Shown: one piece after another, positions 1 through 8,292 of the stretch | How the letters are laid out: each line of letters opens with the position of its first letter | Numbering within the stretch: position 1 is the first letter of the stretch | NCBI GenBank assembly: GCA_016212795.1 | Contig: JACRDT010000042.1 | Coordinates: 124,001-188,000 of the forward strand | From: Elusimicrobiota bacterium | GTDB taxonomy: Bacteria > Elusimicrobiota > Elusimicrobia > UBA1565 > UBA9628 | DNA length: 64,000 nucleotides | Direction of reading: 5' to 3' | The notes under the pieces: model-generated | Database searches by the model: none | Seen by the model: only the letters and a program-made list of their open reading frames with translations | What the model was told of the DNA's origin: nothing | Program-made: the position numbers and the translations under genes

Positions 1-1
1 G

Positions 2-220
2 CAGGCTTCACGCTGGCCGATCTGGACCAAGGAGGCCTCGACTTTCCCCTGGCGCTACGACAGCGGCGAGACCTGCTACATGATCGAGGGCGAGGTCCTG
101 GTCAAGACCGCCGAGGGGGCCGTCGCCTTCGGGGCGGGCGACTGGGTGGTGTTCCCGAAGGGGCTGGAGTGCACCTGGGTCATCAGCAAGCCCGTGCGCA
201 AGCACTACAGCTTCGGCTGA
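2..220 (+). CDS. Cupin_3-type protein, C-terminal part (truncated by the window edge)
   Basis: Only the last 72 codons are present; the start lies outside the window. The reading frame gives a compact cupin half-barrel: WPIWTKEAS, FPWRYDSGETCYMIEGEV, then GAGDWVVFPKGLECTWVI and a KHYSFG end. This pattern (E-T-C-Y-x-x-x-G-E-V, G-D-x-V-x-F-P-x-G-x-x-C-x-W) is that of the DUF861/cupin_3 family, which includes ureidoglycine aminohydrolase-like and EutQ-like domains. Most members are about 90-120 residues, so little beyond the N-terminus is missing. The substrate cannot be told from the fragment. The next gene starts 10 bp downstream on the same strand, so the two may be co-transcribed. Confidence 0.75.
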   Translation, partial: QASRWPIWTKEASTFPWRYDSGETCYMIEGEVLVKTAEGAVAFGAGDWVVFPKGLECTWVISKPVRKHYSFG

Positions 221-230
221 GGCGGGCTCC

Positions 231-1604
231 ATGGTGAGGCCAGAGGTCGTCGAGTTCATCCGCCGCTTCCGGGGGCAGTACTCCGATCCGGACATCAGGA
301 AGCGGCTCGCCGACGACGGCGTCTCCCCGGTGGAGATCGACGACGCCTTCCGGCTCGTCAAGAGCCAGGAGGCGGCCCCGGCGCCGGGCGCGTCGCGCTC
401 CGGGCCCTGGGCCCTGGTCTTTTTCGGCATCGCCGTGTTCACCCTGGTCGTGGTGTTCGCGATGCGCAAGGCCTCCCACATCGGGGGGCCCGCCGACCAG
501 AAGGACGCCTGCGTGCTCACCGACGAGCAGAAGATCGAGGTGGAGGACGCGGTCAAGAAGCACGAGCCGGAGCTCTACGCCTACCCCGCCAACATCGACG
601 CCTTCCTCCCCAAGGACCTCGAGGACGGCGACGCCGGCGGCTATCTCCTCGACGCCGTCAAGACCGCCCTCGAGGCCGGGGGCGTCGACCTGCTCGGGGG
701 CCTGGCCTCCAGGGACTACAAGGTCCCCCAGGCGGTCCTGGAGAAGACGACCCCGAAACTCGAGGCCGCGCTGCGCCTCGACGGCAACGGCATCACCGGC
801 GGGCTGATCGCCCCCCGGACCTACCTCGAGACGGGCAGCGTCGGGGTGGTGCCCGTCATCCTGGCGAGGCTGGGGACCGCCTTCCACGAGCGCTGCGTCC
901 AGCACCTCAAGGAGGGCAGGCTCGTCGAGGCCGAGGGCGAGGCCAAGAAATCGGTCGCGTTGGGCATGCTCATGATGAAGGACTGGGCCAGCGTGTCCCA
1001 GGCCATGGGGGCCGCGGTGGCGATGGACGGCTACATCGCCGTGAAGGCCGTGCACGAGAAGCTCATCGACAAGGCGCCCGGCCTCGACTGCGTGGTCCGC
1101 AGGATGGAGATCGGCAAGGTCACCGGCATGCTCGCCAAGGACATCAAGAGCTACGTGCCCCAGCCCGACGAGACCAGGAAGCTCGGCGAGATCATGGCCG
1201 ACCCCAGGCGCCTGCCGGAGCTCACGGCCTACCTCGACAGCCCGGCCCTGCGGCAGCGCTACGCGGAGCTGGTCCTGCTGGGCGCCATCGAGGCGTGGTC
1301 CCCCGGCGAGGTGCTCGCGGGCCGTCCCGACCCGTCGCGCGGGCGGATCCTCGAGTTCGCCGGCAAGCACAAGGACAAGCGGCTCGCCGCGCTGGCCGCC
1401 GGCTACGCGCAGGCGTTCGCCGAGGTCCAGGGGATCTACGCCCGGCTGTCCCCCGAGGACCGGCGGCTGGTCGCCTCGGGGCAGCAGGCCAAGGTGCTCG
1501 GCACCATCCTGAACAAGCCCGCGGCCGAGAGGCTGGCGCTGATGGTCGGGCTGGTCGCCCGCGGCGCCGTCCCCGCCCCCTCGGCGCCCCCGGCCGGCGA
1601 CTGA
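231..1604 (+). CDS. Hypothetical single-pass membrane protein
   Basis: 457 residues with no family I recognise. The N-terminal ~50 residues (MVRPEVVEFIRRFRGQYS, then DPDIRKRLADDGVSPVEIDDAFRLV) look like a short helical domain of the kind that ends in a hydrophobic anchor. A transmembrane segment follows at about residues 62-80 (WALVFFGIAVFTLVVVFAM). The remaining ~370 residues are helix-rich and include a single CVLTDEQ segment just after the membrane. The ATG start follows the cupin stop by 10 bp. Its stop is only 1 bp from the convergent stop of the CDF transporter. The function is unknown; an envelope-located protein with a soluble helical domain is the most that can be said. Confidence 0.6.
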   Translation: MVRPEVVEFIRRFRGQYSDPDIRKRLADDGVSPVEIDDAFRLVKSQEAAPAPGASRSGPWALVFFGIAVFTLVVVFAMRKASHIGGPADQKDACVLTDEQKIEVEDAVKKHEPELYAYPANIDAFLPKDLEDGDAGGYLLDAVKTALEAGGVDLLGGLASRDYKVPQAVLEKTTPKLEAALRLDGNGITGGLIAPRTYLETGSVGVVPVILARLGTAFHERCVQHLKEGRLVEAEGEAKKSVALGMLMMKDWASVSQAMGAAVAMDGYIAVKAVHEKLIDKAPGLDCVVRRMEIGKVTGMLAKDIKSYVPQPDETRKLGEIMADPRRLPELTAYLDSPALRQRYAELVLLGAIEAWSPGEVLAGRPDPSRGRILEFAGKHKDKRLAALAAGYAQAFAEVQGIYARLSPEDRRLVASGQQAKVLGTILNKPAAERLALMVGLVARGAVPAPSAPPAGD

Positions 1605-1605
1605 G

Positions 1606-3033
1606 TCAGCCCTCGGAGCCCGCGGGCGGCAGGGGCTCGGCGTGGACCACGACGCTGTGGAGCAGCGGGATGGCCGCGCGCAGGTGCCCTTCGAGCCGCT
1701 CGGTGAAGGCGTGGGCGTCCCGGATGTTGGCTGAACCGGCCATCAGGCAGCGCACGGACACCGCCAGCTTCCCGGAGGACGAGCGCACCTTCAGGTCGCG
1801 GACGCTCGCCGTGGGCTCGTGCTCCCGCAGGAACGCGTCGATGGCCTCCCGGATGCGCTTGGCTCCGACGGGGGGGACGGGCTGGGCCGAGGCGTCGTCG
1901 ACGCACGGCTCGATGTGCGTGGCGATGTCCGCCAGCCGCGGCAGGGCCGAGCGCAGGGCGTCCTCGTAGGCCGTCGCCTGGCGGTGGGCTTCCTCCAGGC
2001 TGAGGGAGTCGCTGACCTCGAGGTGGAGCTCCACGGACTTGGCGTCCTCCTCGTCGTAGACGCGCAGGCTGTGGATGTGCAGCCCCTGGCGGGCGGCGAG
2101 CCGGCGCGCCGTGCCCAGGGTGTCCTCGGGCGACGCCGGCTCGGGCTCCACGTGCACGACGACGTCGGCCCCGGGCAGCGCGGCTCGCACCGCGGCTTCC
2201 GCGCGGTCCGCGATGTCGTGCGCCGCGTCGAGCCCCGACGCCTCGGGCACGGCCAGGGTCACGTCGGCGAAGACCTCCGGCCCGCTCCTGCGCACGCGGG
2301 CCTTGCGCACGGCCAGCACGCCCGGCACCTTGGCCGCGGCGGCGGCCACCGCGTCGTGGAGCTCCCGGGGGGCGGCGTCGAGGAGCTCGTCGACCGCCCT
2401 GCGCCCCAGCCGCCAGCAGACCGACAGCACGATGGCCGCGACCGCCAGGGCCGCGGCAGCGTCCGCCTTGACGAGCCAGGGCGCGCCCGTCCGGTGGGCG
2501 GCGACGACGCCGGCCAGGCCCAGGAGCACGGCCAGCGACGACCAGATGTCCGTGGAGAAGTGGAGGGCGTCGGCCTCGAGGGCCTGGCTGTCGTACTTGA
2601 CCGCCACGAGCTTGAGCGAGCGCGACCGGGAATAGTCCACCGCGATGGACAGGGCGATGACCCCGAAGGACCAGGCGTTGACCTCGACGGCCGCCTCGCG
2701 CAAGCACAGCCGCTCGACGGCCTCCCACACGATCCAGGCGCAGGTGGCGGCCAGCAGGAAGGTCTCGAAGAGCGCCGAGAGGTTCTCGATCTTGCCGTGG
2801 CCGTAGGCGTGGTCCTTGTCGGCGGGGCGGCCGGAGACGTGCACGGCCCAGAGCGTGACCGCGGCCGCGACCAGGTCCAGCCCCGAGTGCAGGGCCTCGG
2901 AGAGGATGCCCAGGCTGTTGGTCCAGAGCCCGACGGCGAGCTTCGTGCCGGTGAGCGCGACCGCCGCGAGGAGAGAGGACAGGGCGACGTCCTTCTTCTC
3001 CTGGATCCCGGCCGGATAGGGAGCGATCCCCAT
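1606..3033 (-). CDS. Cation diffusion facilitator (CDF) metal exporter with three cytosolic domains
   Basis: 475 residues. CDF/ZnT proteins exchange divalent metal for protons across the inner membrane. The first ~205 residues form the six-helix unit. Metal-site motifs are visible in TM2 (SEALHSGLDL, HxxxD) and TM5 (ALHFSTDIWSS, HxxxD), and the loop has HGKIENLSALFE. A His in the TM2 site is usually linked to Zn selectivity. Instead of one ferredoxin-like C-terminal dimerisation domain there are three in tandem (about 207-300, 303-385, 388-470), each ending in a similar H-x-E-P strand (VVHVEPEP, ATHIEPCV, VVHAEPLP). The standard family length is ~300. A TATGAT box 6 nt before the ATG suggests a leaderless transcript. 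Confidence 0.9.
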   Translation of the reverse strand: MGIAPYPAGIQEKKDVALSSLLAAVALTGTKLAVGLWTNSLGILSEALHSGLDLVAAAVTLWAVHVSGRPADKDHAYGHGKIENLSALFETFLLAATCAWIVWEAVERLCLREAAVEVNAWSFGVIALSIAVDYSRSRSLKLVAVKYDSQALEADALHFSTDIWSSLAVLLGLAGVVAAHRTGAPWLVKADAAAALAVAAIVLSVCWRLGRRAVDELLDAAPRELHDAVAAAAAKVPGVLAVRKARVRRSGPEVFADVTLAVPEASGLDAAHDIADRAEAAVRAALPGADVVVHVEPEPASPEDTLGTARRLAARQGLHIHSLRVYDEEDAKSVELHLEVSDSLSLEEAHRQATAYEDALRSALPRLADIATHIEPCVDDASAQPVPPVGAKRIREAIDAFLREHEPTASVRDLKVRSSSGKLAVSVRCLMAGSANIRDAHAFTERLEGHLRAAIPLLHSVVVHAEPLPPAGSEG

Positions 3034-3039
3034 GTGAAC

Positions 3040-3045
3040 ATCATA
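3040..3045 (-). promoter_or_regulatory. -10 element (TATGAT) for the CDF gene
   Basis: On the minus strand TGGTATGAT is followed by GTTCAC and then the ATG, a gap of 6 nt. Transcription would begin at or next to the start codon. There is no room for a Shine-Dalgarno sequence. Confidence 0.55.
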
Positions 3046-3084
3046 CCAGAATCCCGGCGTTCTTCCGCGCCGGCCGAGGTTTGC

Positions 3085-3090
3085 TAGACT
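3085..3090 (+). promoter_or_regulatory. -10 element (TAGACT) for the TolC-type gene
   Basis: TTTGCTAGACT is followed by 8 nt and then the ATG at 3099. The spacing fits a leaderless or nearly leaderless mRNA. No convincing -35 box is visible. Confidence 0.45.
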
Positions 3091-3098
3091 ATCCCCCC

Positions 3099-4427
3099 AT
3101 GTTCGCGCTGGCGAGGCTCCTCCCTGCGGCCGCCCTCCTGGCCGCTCCCGCGCCCCGGCCCGCCAACGCCCTTCCCGAGGGGCGCGGAGCCCCCCAAGCG
3201 GGCTCCGCGCGGGACGCTCGGCCCCCGGCCTCGACGCCCGCGGTGGAGTTCTCCAGCGCGGGGCGGGCCGTCGGCCTGCAGGAGGCCTTCGAGCTCGGCC
3301 TGGGCAGGAGTTCGGAACTCGCCCAACGCTCGCAGAGCGTGGCCGAGGCCTGGGCCCGCGTGAAGGAGCTGTGGGCCGCGGTCCAGCCGACTCTCTCCTT
3401 CAAGACCAGCGAGTTCGTGCAGGACTCCGAATCCTCCCGCGACAAGCCGGAGGTGAAGGTGTCGCTGCGCCAGCCCCTCTTCACGGGCTTGAGGGAGTTC
3501 CTGGCCGTGCGCGTGGGCAAGGCCCGGGGCGCGGTCGCGGAGCTCGAGCTCCGGCGCGCCAAGGACCTCCTGTTCCAAGACGTGGCGGCGGCCTACCTGG
3601 GCCTGCTGGGGTACCACCGCCAGCTGGCCATCCGCCAGGCGCTCGTCGCCATCATCTCGGACCGCATCCGCGAGCTCAAGGAGAGGGAGCGCATCGGCAG
3701 GACCCGCCGCAGCGAGGTCCTGGCCGCCGAGTCCCAGCGCGCCCAGCTCGTGGCCGACTTCGAGCAGGCCAAGCGCGACGAGCTCGACGCCCAGGAGAGC
3801 CTGCGCTTCCTGACCGGCCTCTCGGAGCGTCTCGCGCCCTCCGGCCTCCCGGAGGCCCCGGAGCCCGACCTCGAGGGCGCCCTGGGCCGAGGCCGTGACA
3901 GGGCGGACGTCGAGGCCCGCCGCCGCGACCTCCAGGCCGCGCGGGAGAGCACCGAGATCGTCCGCCGGGGCCGCTGGCCGATCGCGTCGCTCGACGGCAG
4001 CTACTACTTCAAGCGGGCCGAGACGCAGAAGGACATCAGGTGGGACCTCACGGTCTCGGCGGAGCTGCCGTTGTACCAGGGCCTCAGGACCGCGGCCCAG
4101 GTCCAGCAGGCGGTCGCGCGCGAGAAGACGGCCGAGGAGGCCCTGTCGCTGGCCCTGCGCAAGGCCGAGACGGAGGTCCGCAAGGCCCATGCCGACCTGC
4201 GGGGGGGGCTGGCGACCGTGGCGGCGCTGGAGCGGGCGGTCTCCCTCGCCGAGGACAACGCCCAGGCCCAGGCCGAGGATTACCGCCTGGGCCTGGTGAC
4301 GAACCTCGACGTCCTCGGCGCCCTCAACACCCTTCAGCAGGCGCGCCTGAGGCTCACGGCCGCGGCCGTGGACGTCGCGCTCGCCCGCGTGAGGCTCGAC
4401 GTGGCGGCCGGGGACGTGCGGCGATGA
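3099..4427 (+). CDS. TolC-family outer membrane efflux protein
   Basis: The ATG at 3099 gives a Sec signal peptide (MFALARLLPAAALLAAPAP, then ARPANA) and a mature protein of ~420 residues, the usual TolC length. The body shows the two-fold OEP layout: repeated long helices with NxxA/AxxA patterning (ELAQRSQSVAEAWARVKELW, later ELPLYQGLRTAAQVQQAVAR) and the typical LPLYQG strand-turn before the second coiled-coil. The final YRLGLVTNLDVLGALNTLQQ is a strong TolC signature. A TTG 18 bp upstream is an alternative start but would add residues ahead of the signal peptide. The stop overlaps the start of the RND gene (ATGA), so the two are translationally coupled as outer and inner parts of one efflux pump. 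Confidence 0.9.
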   Translation: MFALARLLPAAALLAAPAPRPANALPEGRGAPQAGSARDARPPASTPAVEFSSAGRAVGLQEAFELGLGRSSELAQRSQSVAEAWARVKELWAAVQPTLSFKTSEFVQDSESSRDKPEVKVSLRQPLFTGLREFLAVRVGKARGAVAELELRRAKDLLFQDVAAAYLGLLGYHRQLAIRQALVAIISDRIRELKERERIGRTRRSEVLAAESQRAQLVADFEQAKRDELDAQESLRFLTGLSERLAPSGLPEAPEPDLEGALGRGRDRADVEARRRDLQAARESTEIVRRGRWPIASLDGSYYFKRAETQKDIRWDLTVSAELPLYQGLRTAAQVQQAVAREKTAEEALSLALRKAETEVRKAHADLRGGLATVAALERAVSLAEDNAQAQAEDYRLGLVTNLDVLGALNTLQQARLRLTAAAVDVALARVRLDVAAGDVRR

Positions 4428-7400
4428 GCATCTCCGACGTCTCCATCCGCAACCCGGTCTTCGCCTGGATGCTGATGCTCGGGCTCATGTTCTTCGGCTG
4501 GCTCGGCTTCTCCCGCATGGGGGTCAGCCTCATGCCGGACGTGGACTTCCCGGTGCTGTCCATCTCGCTCTCCTGGGAGGGGGCCGCGCCGGAGATCATG
4601 GAGACCGAGGTCGTCGACCTCGTCGAGGACGCCATGACCTCGGTCGAGGGAGTGCGCGAGATCTCCTCGAGCTCGCGCCAGGGCTCGGCCTCGGTCACGG
4701 TGGAGTTCGAGCTCGACCGGAACATCGACGTGGCTCTCCAGGACGTCCAGGCCAAGCTCGCCCAGCTCCAGCGCCGCCTCCCCAGGGACCTCGACCCGGC
4801 CGTGGTCTCCAAATCCAACCCTGAAGACAACCCCATCATGTGGCTGGCCCTGTCGGGCACCCTGCCGCTCAAGGACATGATGGTCCTGATGGAGACCCGG
4901 GTCAAGCAGCAGTTCCAGACGATCCCCGGCGTGGGCGAGGTCCACCTCGGCGGTCTCGTGGACCGAAACCTCAGGGTCTGGCTCGACGCCGAGGCCATGC
5001 AGGCCAAGCAGATCACGGCGCAGGACGTCCTGGCCGCCATCGGCCGCGAGCACGTGGAGGTCCCGGCCGGGCGCCTGGAGACCGCGGCCAGGGAGTTCAA
5101 CGTGCGGGCGCTGGGCGAGTTCCCCTCGGCCGAGGAGTTCGCGGGCCTCCTCATCACCCAGCGGGGAGGGGCGCCCATCCACGTGCCCATCAAGCTCAAG
5201 GAGGTCGCGCGCATCGAGGACGGCCTGGGCGACACCCGCCGCATCGCGCGCGCCAACGGCGTCCGCGCGATCGGCATGGGCATCCGCAAGCAGCGGGGCG
5301 CCAACTCGGTCAAGGTCGCGGCCGAGGTGACGCGCCGGCTCTTCGAGGTGCGCAAGACCCTGCGGCCCGAGGTCGAGCTCAACGTCAACTTCGACTCGAC
5401 CCGCTTCATCAAGGACGCGGTCCACGAGCTCAACTTCAACCTGATCCTCTCCGCGCTCCTCACCTCCGTGGTCTGCTGGCTCTTCCTCGGGACCTGGTCG
5501 TCCACGGCCAACATCCTCATGGCCATCCCGACCTCGATCCTCGGCACCTTCATCGCGACCTACTTCCTGGGCTTCACGCTCAACAGCTTCTCCATGCTCG
5601 GCCTGACCCTGGCCATCGGCATCGTGGTCGACGACGCCATCATGGTGCTCGAGAACATCGTGCGCCACCGCGAGCTGGGCAAGGACCGGGTGCGCGCTTC
5701 CGTCGAGGGGGCCAGGGAGATCACGTTCGCGGCCATGGCCGCGACCCTGGCCATCCTCGCCATCTTCGTTCCCGTGGTCTTCATGAAGGGCATCGTGGGC
5801 AAATTCTTCTTCCAGTTCGGGGTGACGATCTCCGTGGCCGTGATGCTCTCCCTGCTCGAGGCCCTGACCTTGACGCCGATGAGGACCTCCCAGTTCCTCG
5901 CGGAGGGCCGCGCGTCCGGCATGGCGCGGCTGGCCAACGACCTGTTCGGCCGCCTGTCCCGGGTCTACGGGGGCGTCCTCGCCGCGTGCCTGGACCACCG
6001 CTGGAAGACCCTGGCCCTGGCCGCGGCGTTCTTCGGCGGGACCCTGCTCCTGGCGCGGGGCCTGCGCTGGGAGTTCGTGCCTCCCCAGGATCAGTCCATG
6101 TTCATGCTGCGCTTGCGCACGCCCGTGGGCTCCTCCATCGAGGCGACCGACGCCAAGTTCCAGGAGATCGGCCGATGGCTGACCGCCCAGCCCGCGGTCA
6201 GGCGCTACTTCGGCAACGTGGGCGGCATGGGAGGCGGCGAGGTCTCCACCGGGATGATGTTCGTGACCATGAAGCCTCCAGAGGAGCGGCCCAAGGGACC
6301 CGGCGGCCAACGCGTCACCCAGGGGGACTTCATCCGCGAGGCGCGCAAGGAGCTCAAGAAGATCCCGGGCGTCAGCGCCATCCCCCTGGACCTCTCCCAG
6401 GCCGGGTTCGGCGCCAACCGCGGGATGCCCATCGAGTTCTCGGTGCGCGGGCCCGATTGGGAGAAGCTCGTGGGGCTTTCCAAGACCCTGCTCGCGAGCT
6501 GCGAGGCCACGGGCCTCATGGTGGACGTCGACAGCGACTACCGCGCGGGCATGCCCGAGGTCCGGGTCTATCCGGACCGCGCCAAGGCCTACGCCCGGGG
6601 GGTGTCGGTCGAGTCCGTGGGCACGGTCATCAACGCCATGGTGGGCGGGGTGCGGGCGGGCTACTTCACGGACGCGGGCCGGCGCTACGAGGTGCGCGTG
6701 CGCGCGGCGACCGGTTATCGGCTCAAGGCGTCGGACATCGGCAAGTTCTTCGTGCGCAACAACCGGGGCGAGATGATCCGCCTTGCCGAGGTCGTGCGCA
6801 TCGAGGAGCGCTCCACGCTCCTCTCCATCCTGCGCAAGGACCGGGAACGCGCCATCGGCATCACGGCCAACGTGGCTCCCGGCAAGTCCCAGGCCGACGC
6901 CATCGCCGCGGTGGAGCGCCTCTCCCGCGAGGGCCTGCCCCCGGGCTACCACGTCGTGTTCGGGGGTTCGGCGCGCACCTTCCGGGAGTCCTTCGAGAGC
7001 CTCCTCCTCGTGCTGGGCCTGGGCCTCATCGTGGCTTACATGGTGCTCGGCTCGCAGTTCAACAGCTTCCTCCACCCCTTCACGGTCCTGCTGGCCCTGC
7101 CCTTCAGCGTCTCGGGAGCGCTGCTGGCCCTGCGCGCGACCGACACGAGCCTCAACCTCTACTCCATGATCGGCATCATCCTGCTCATGGGCATCGTGAA
7201 GAAGAACTCCATCCTGCTCGTGGACTTCACGAACCAGCGCCGGGCCGGGGGCCTGCCCGTCCGCGACGCCCTGCTCGAAGCCTGCCCCGTCCGTTTGCGG
7301 CCCATCCTCATGACCTCGATCTCGACGATCGCCGCGGCCCTGCCGCCCGCCCTGGCCTTGGGTCCCGGGGCGGAGACGCGCATCCCCATGGCCGTCACGG

Positions 7401-7558
7401 TCATCGGCGGCGTGGCGGTCTCGACCTTCCTGACCCTGTTCGTGGTCCCCTGCGCCTACAGCCTGCTCGCCCGCCTGGAGCGTCGAGCGACGACGGCCTT
7501 GTCCCCCTCGGCTACTTGCCTCCCCGCGGGGGAGGCAAGTGACTGCGCCGCTTCCTGA
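4424..7558 (+). CDS. RND-family (AcrB/HAE1-like) efflux transporter, inner membrane
   Basis: 1044 residues, the standard size for an AcrB-type proton-driven drug exporter. The N-terminus (MSISDVSIRNPVFAWMLML) and the porter domain (GVSLMPDVDFP) are typical. TM4 carries the paired proton-relay aspartates in GIVVDDAIMVLENI, and TM10 carries the lysine in MGIVKKNSILLVDF. A second periplasmic domain lies at about 570-870. The gene overlaps the TolC-type gene by 4 bp. No HlyD/AcrA-type membrane-fusion gene is seen beside the pair. The last ~20 residues (SPSATCLPAGEASD onward) are encoded by a palindromic repeat element rather than by normal RND sequence, and the gene end overlaps the convergent ankyrin gene by 47 bp. 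Confidence 0.93.
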   Translation: MSISDVSIRNPVFAWMLMLGLMFFGWLGFSRMGVSLMPDVDFPVLSISLSWEGAAPEIMETEVVDLVEDAMTSVEGVREISSSSRQGSASVTVEFELDRNIDVALQDVQAKLAQLQRRLPRDLDPAVVSKSNPEDNPIMWLALSGTLPLKDMMVLMETRVKQQFQTIPGVGEVHLGGLVDRNLRVWLDAEAMQAKQITAQDVLAAIGREHVEVPAGRLETAAREFNVRALGEFPSAEEFAGLLITQRGGAPIHVPIKLKEVARIEDGLGDTRRIARANGVRAIGMGIRKQRGANSVKVAAEVTRRLFEVRKTLRPEVELNVNFDSTRFIKDAVHELNFNLILSALLTSVVCWLFLGTWSSTANILMAIPTSILGTFIATYFLGFTLNSFSMLGLTLAIGIVVDDAIMVLENIVRHRELGKDRVRASVEGAREITFAAMAATLAILAIFVPVVFMKGIVGKFFFQFGVTISVAVMLSLLEALTLTPMRTSQFLAEGRASGMARLANDLFGRLSRVYGGVLAACLDHRWKTLALAAAFFGGTLLLARGLRWEFVPPQDQSMFMLRLRTPVGSSIEATDAKFQEIGRWLTAQPAVRRYFGNVGGMGGGEVSTGMMFVTMKPPEERPKGPGGQRVTQGDFIREARKELKKIPGVSAIPLDLSQAGFGANRGMPIEFSVRGPDWEKLVGLSKTLLASCEATGLMVDVDSDYRAGMPEVRVYPDRAKAYARGVSVESVGTVINAMVGGVRAGYFTDAGRRYEVRVRAATGYRLKASDIGKFFVRNNRGEMIRLAEVVRIEERSTLLSILRKDRERAIGITANVAPGKSQADAIAAVERLSREGLPPGYHVVFGGSARTFRESFESLLLVLGLGLIVAYMVLGSQFNSFLHPFTVLLALPFSVSGALLALRATDTSLNLYSMIGIILLMGIVKKNSILLVDFTNQRRAGGLPVRDALLEACPVRLRPILMTSISTIAAALPPALALGPGAETRIPMAVTVIGGVAVSTFLTLFVVPCAYSLLARLERRATTALSPSATCLPAGEASDCAAS
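7499..7545. repeat. Dispersed palindromic element, copy A (also a possible bidirectional terminator)
   Basis: A perfect 12-bp inverted repeat, ACTTGCCTCCCC / GGGGAGGCAAGT with a GCG loop (7514-7540), lies in a ~48-bp stretch that aligns with copy B at 56.6 kb (minus strand) and with part of copy C at 39.3 kb. The shared order is a CCCCCTCRGCT block, the hairpin, then AGTGAYT. It lies across the overlapping 3' ends of the RND and ankyrin genes and codes for the last residues of both proteins. A GC-rich stem in this position could stop transcription from both sides. Confidence 0.7.
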
Positions 7559-8201
7559 TCAGGGCGGCGAGTTCCCGGTAGCCTTCGTCCTTCGCCATGG
7601 ACTCGGCCGTGTCGCCGGCGCGGGTCCGGGCGTCGGGGTCGGCCCCGCGGTCGAGCAGCATGGCGACGATGTCGGCGTGTCCTTTGCGAGCCGCCAGGAT
7701 GAGCGGCCGGTTGCCGTCCGAGTCCATGGCCTCGATCCTGGCCCCGTGGTCCAGCAGAGACCTGGTCATGTCGGTCCTCCCCTTGAACGCGGCCCACATC
7801 AGGGCGGTCCAGCGGAGCCGGTCCCGGGATTCGAGCCTGGCCCCGCCGCGCAGGAGCAGGTCCGCGGTGGGGACCCTGGTCCACTTCGCCGCGAGCATGA
7901 GCGCGGTCTCCCCCTGGGCGTTCTGGAGCTCCGTCTCCGCGCCTCTCGACAGCAGGAGCTCGACGACCGCGTTGTTCTCCTTGGCCGAGGCCCACATGAG
8001 GGGCGTCCAGCCGTTCTCGTCCATCGAGTCGGGGCTGACGCCCGAGTCGAGCAGCTGGCGGACCTTCTTGACGTCGCCGTGCTTGGCGGCCCGGGCGACC
8101 TTGCCTTCCGACTTCTGGGCAGCCGGGTTCGGGACCTCCGGCTTGTTGCAGCCGGCTAGAACGAGGCACGCGGGCAGGAATAGGGTCGGGAGCTTCGTCA
8201 T
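7512..8201 (-). CDS. Ankyrin-repeat lipoprotein
   Basis: 229 residues. The N-terminus MTKLPTLFLPACLVLAGCNK is a lipoprotein signal with lipobox LAGC. It is followed by five or six ankyrin repeats of ~33 residues (HGDVKKVRQLLDSGVSPD; NGWTPLMWASAKENNAVVEL; GETALMLAAKWTRVPTADLL; RWTALMWAAFKGRTDMTRSL; GNRPLILAARKGHADIVAML). Ankyrin repeats bind partner proteins; here the location would be the periplasm or the outer membrane surface. The tail LPPPRGGK is encoded by the palindromic element. A TAGAAT box lies 16 nt upstream of the ATG. The partner is unknown. Confidence 0.88.
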   Translation of the reverse strand: MTKLPTLFLPACLVLAGCNKPEVPNPAAQKSEGKVARAAKHGDVKKVRQLLDSGVSPDSMDENGWTPLMWASAKENNAVVELLLSRGAETELQNAQGETALMLAAKWTRVPTADLLLRGGARLESRDRLRWTALMWAAFKGRTDMTRSLLDHGARIEAMDSDGNRPLILAARKGHADIVAMLLDRGADPDARTRAGDTAESMAKDEGYRELAALIRKRRSHLPPPRGGK

Positions 8202-8244
8202 GGAAAAAGCGATGCTTATTCTACATAAAATAAGGCCGCTCTTT

Positions 8245-8257
8245 GGTATGATACCAG
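8245..8257 (+). promoter_or_regulatory. -10 box embedded in a perfect palindrome (TGGTATGATACCA)
   Basis: The TATGAT box at 8247-8252 is the core of the 13-bp palindrome TGGTATGATACCA. The downstream gene starts at 8293, giving a leader of about 35 nt with GGAGG 7 nt before the ATG. Such symmetry at a -10 box can mark an operator, but may simply reflect the TGGTATGAT-type -10 used elsewhere in the window. Confidence 0.45.
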
Positions 8258-8292
8258 GGCGGCCGGATGCTCGGTCTGCGGGAGGTGGCGCG

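Noticed and set aside
3081..3098. TTG start for the TolC-type protein
   Set aside because: It would overlap the likely -10 box and add six residues ahead of a good signal peptide that begins at the ATG at 3099.
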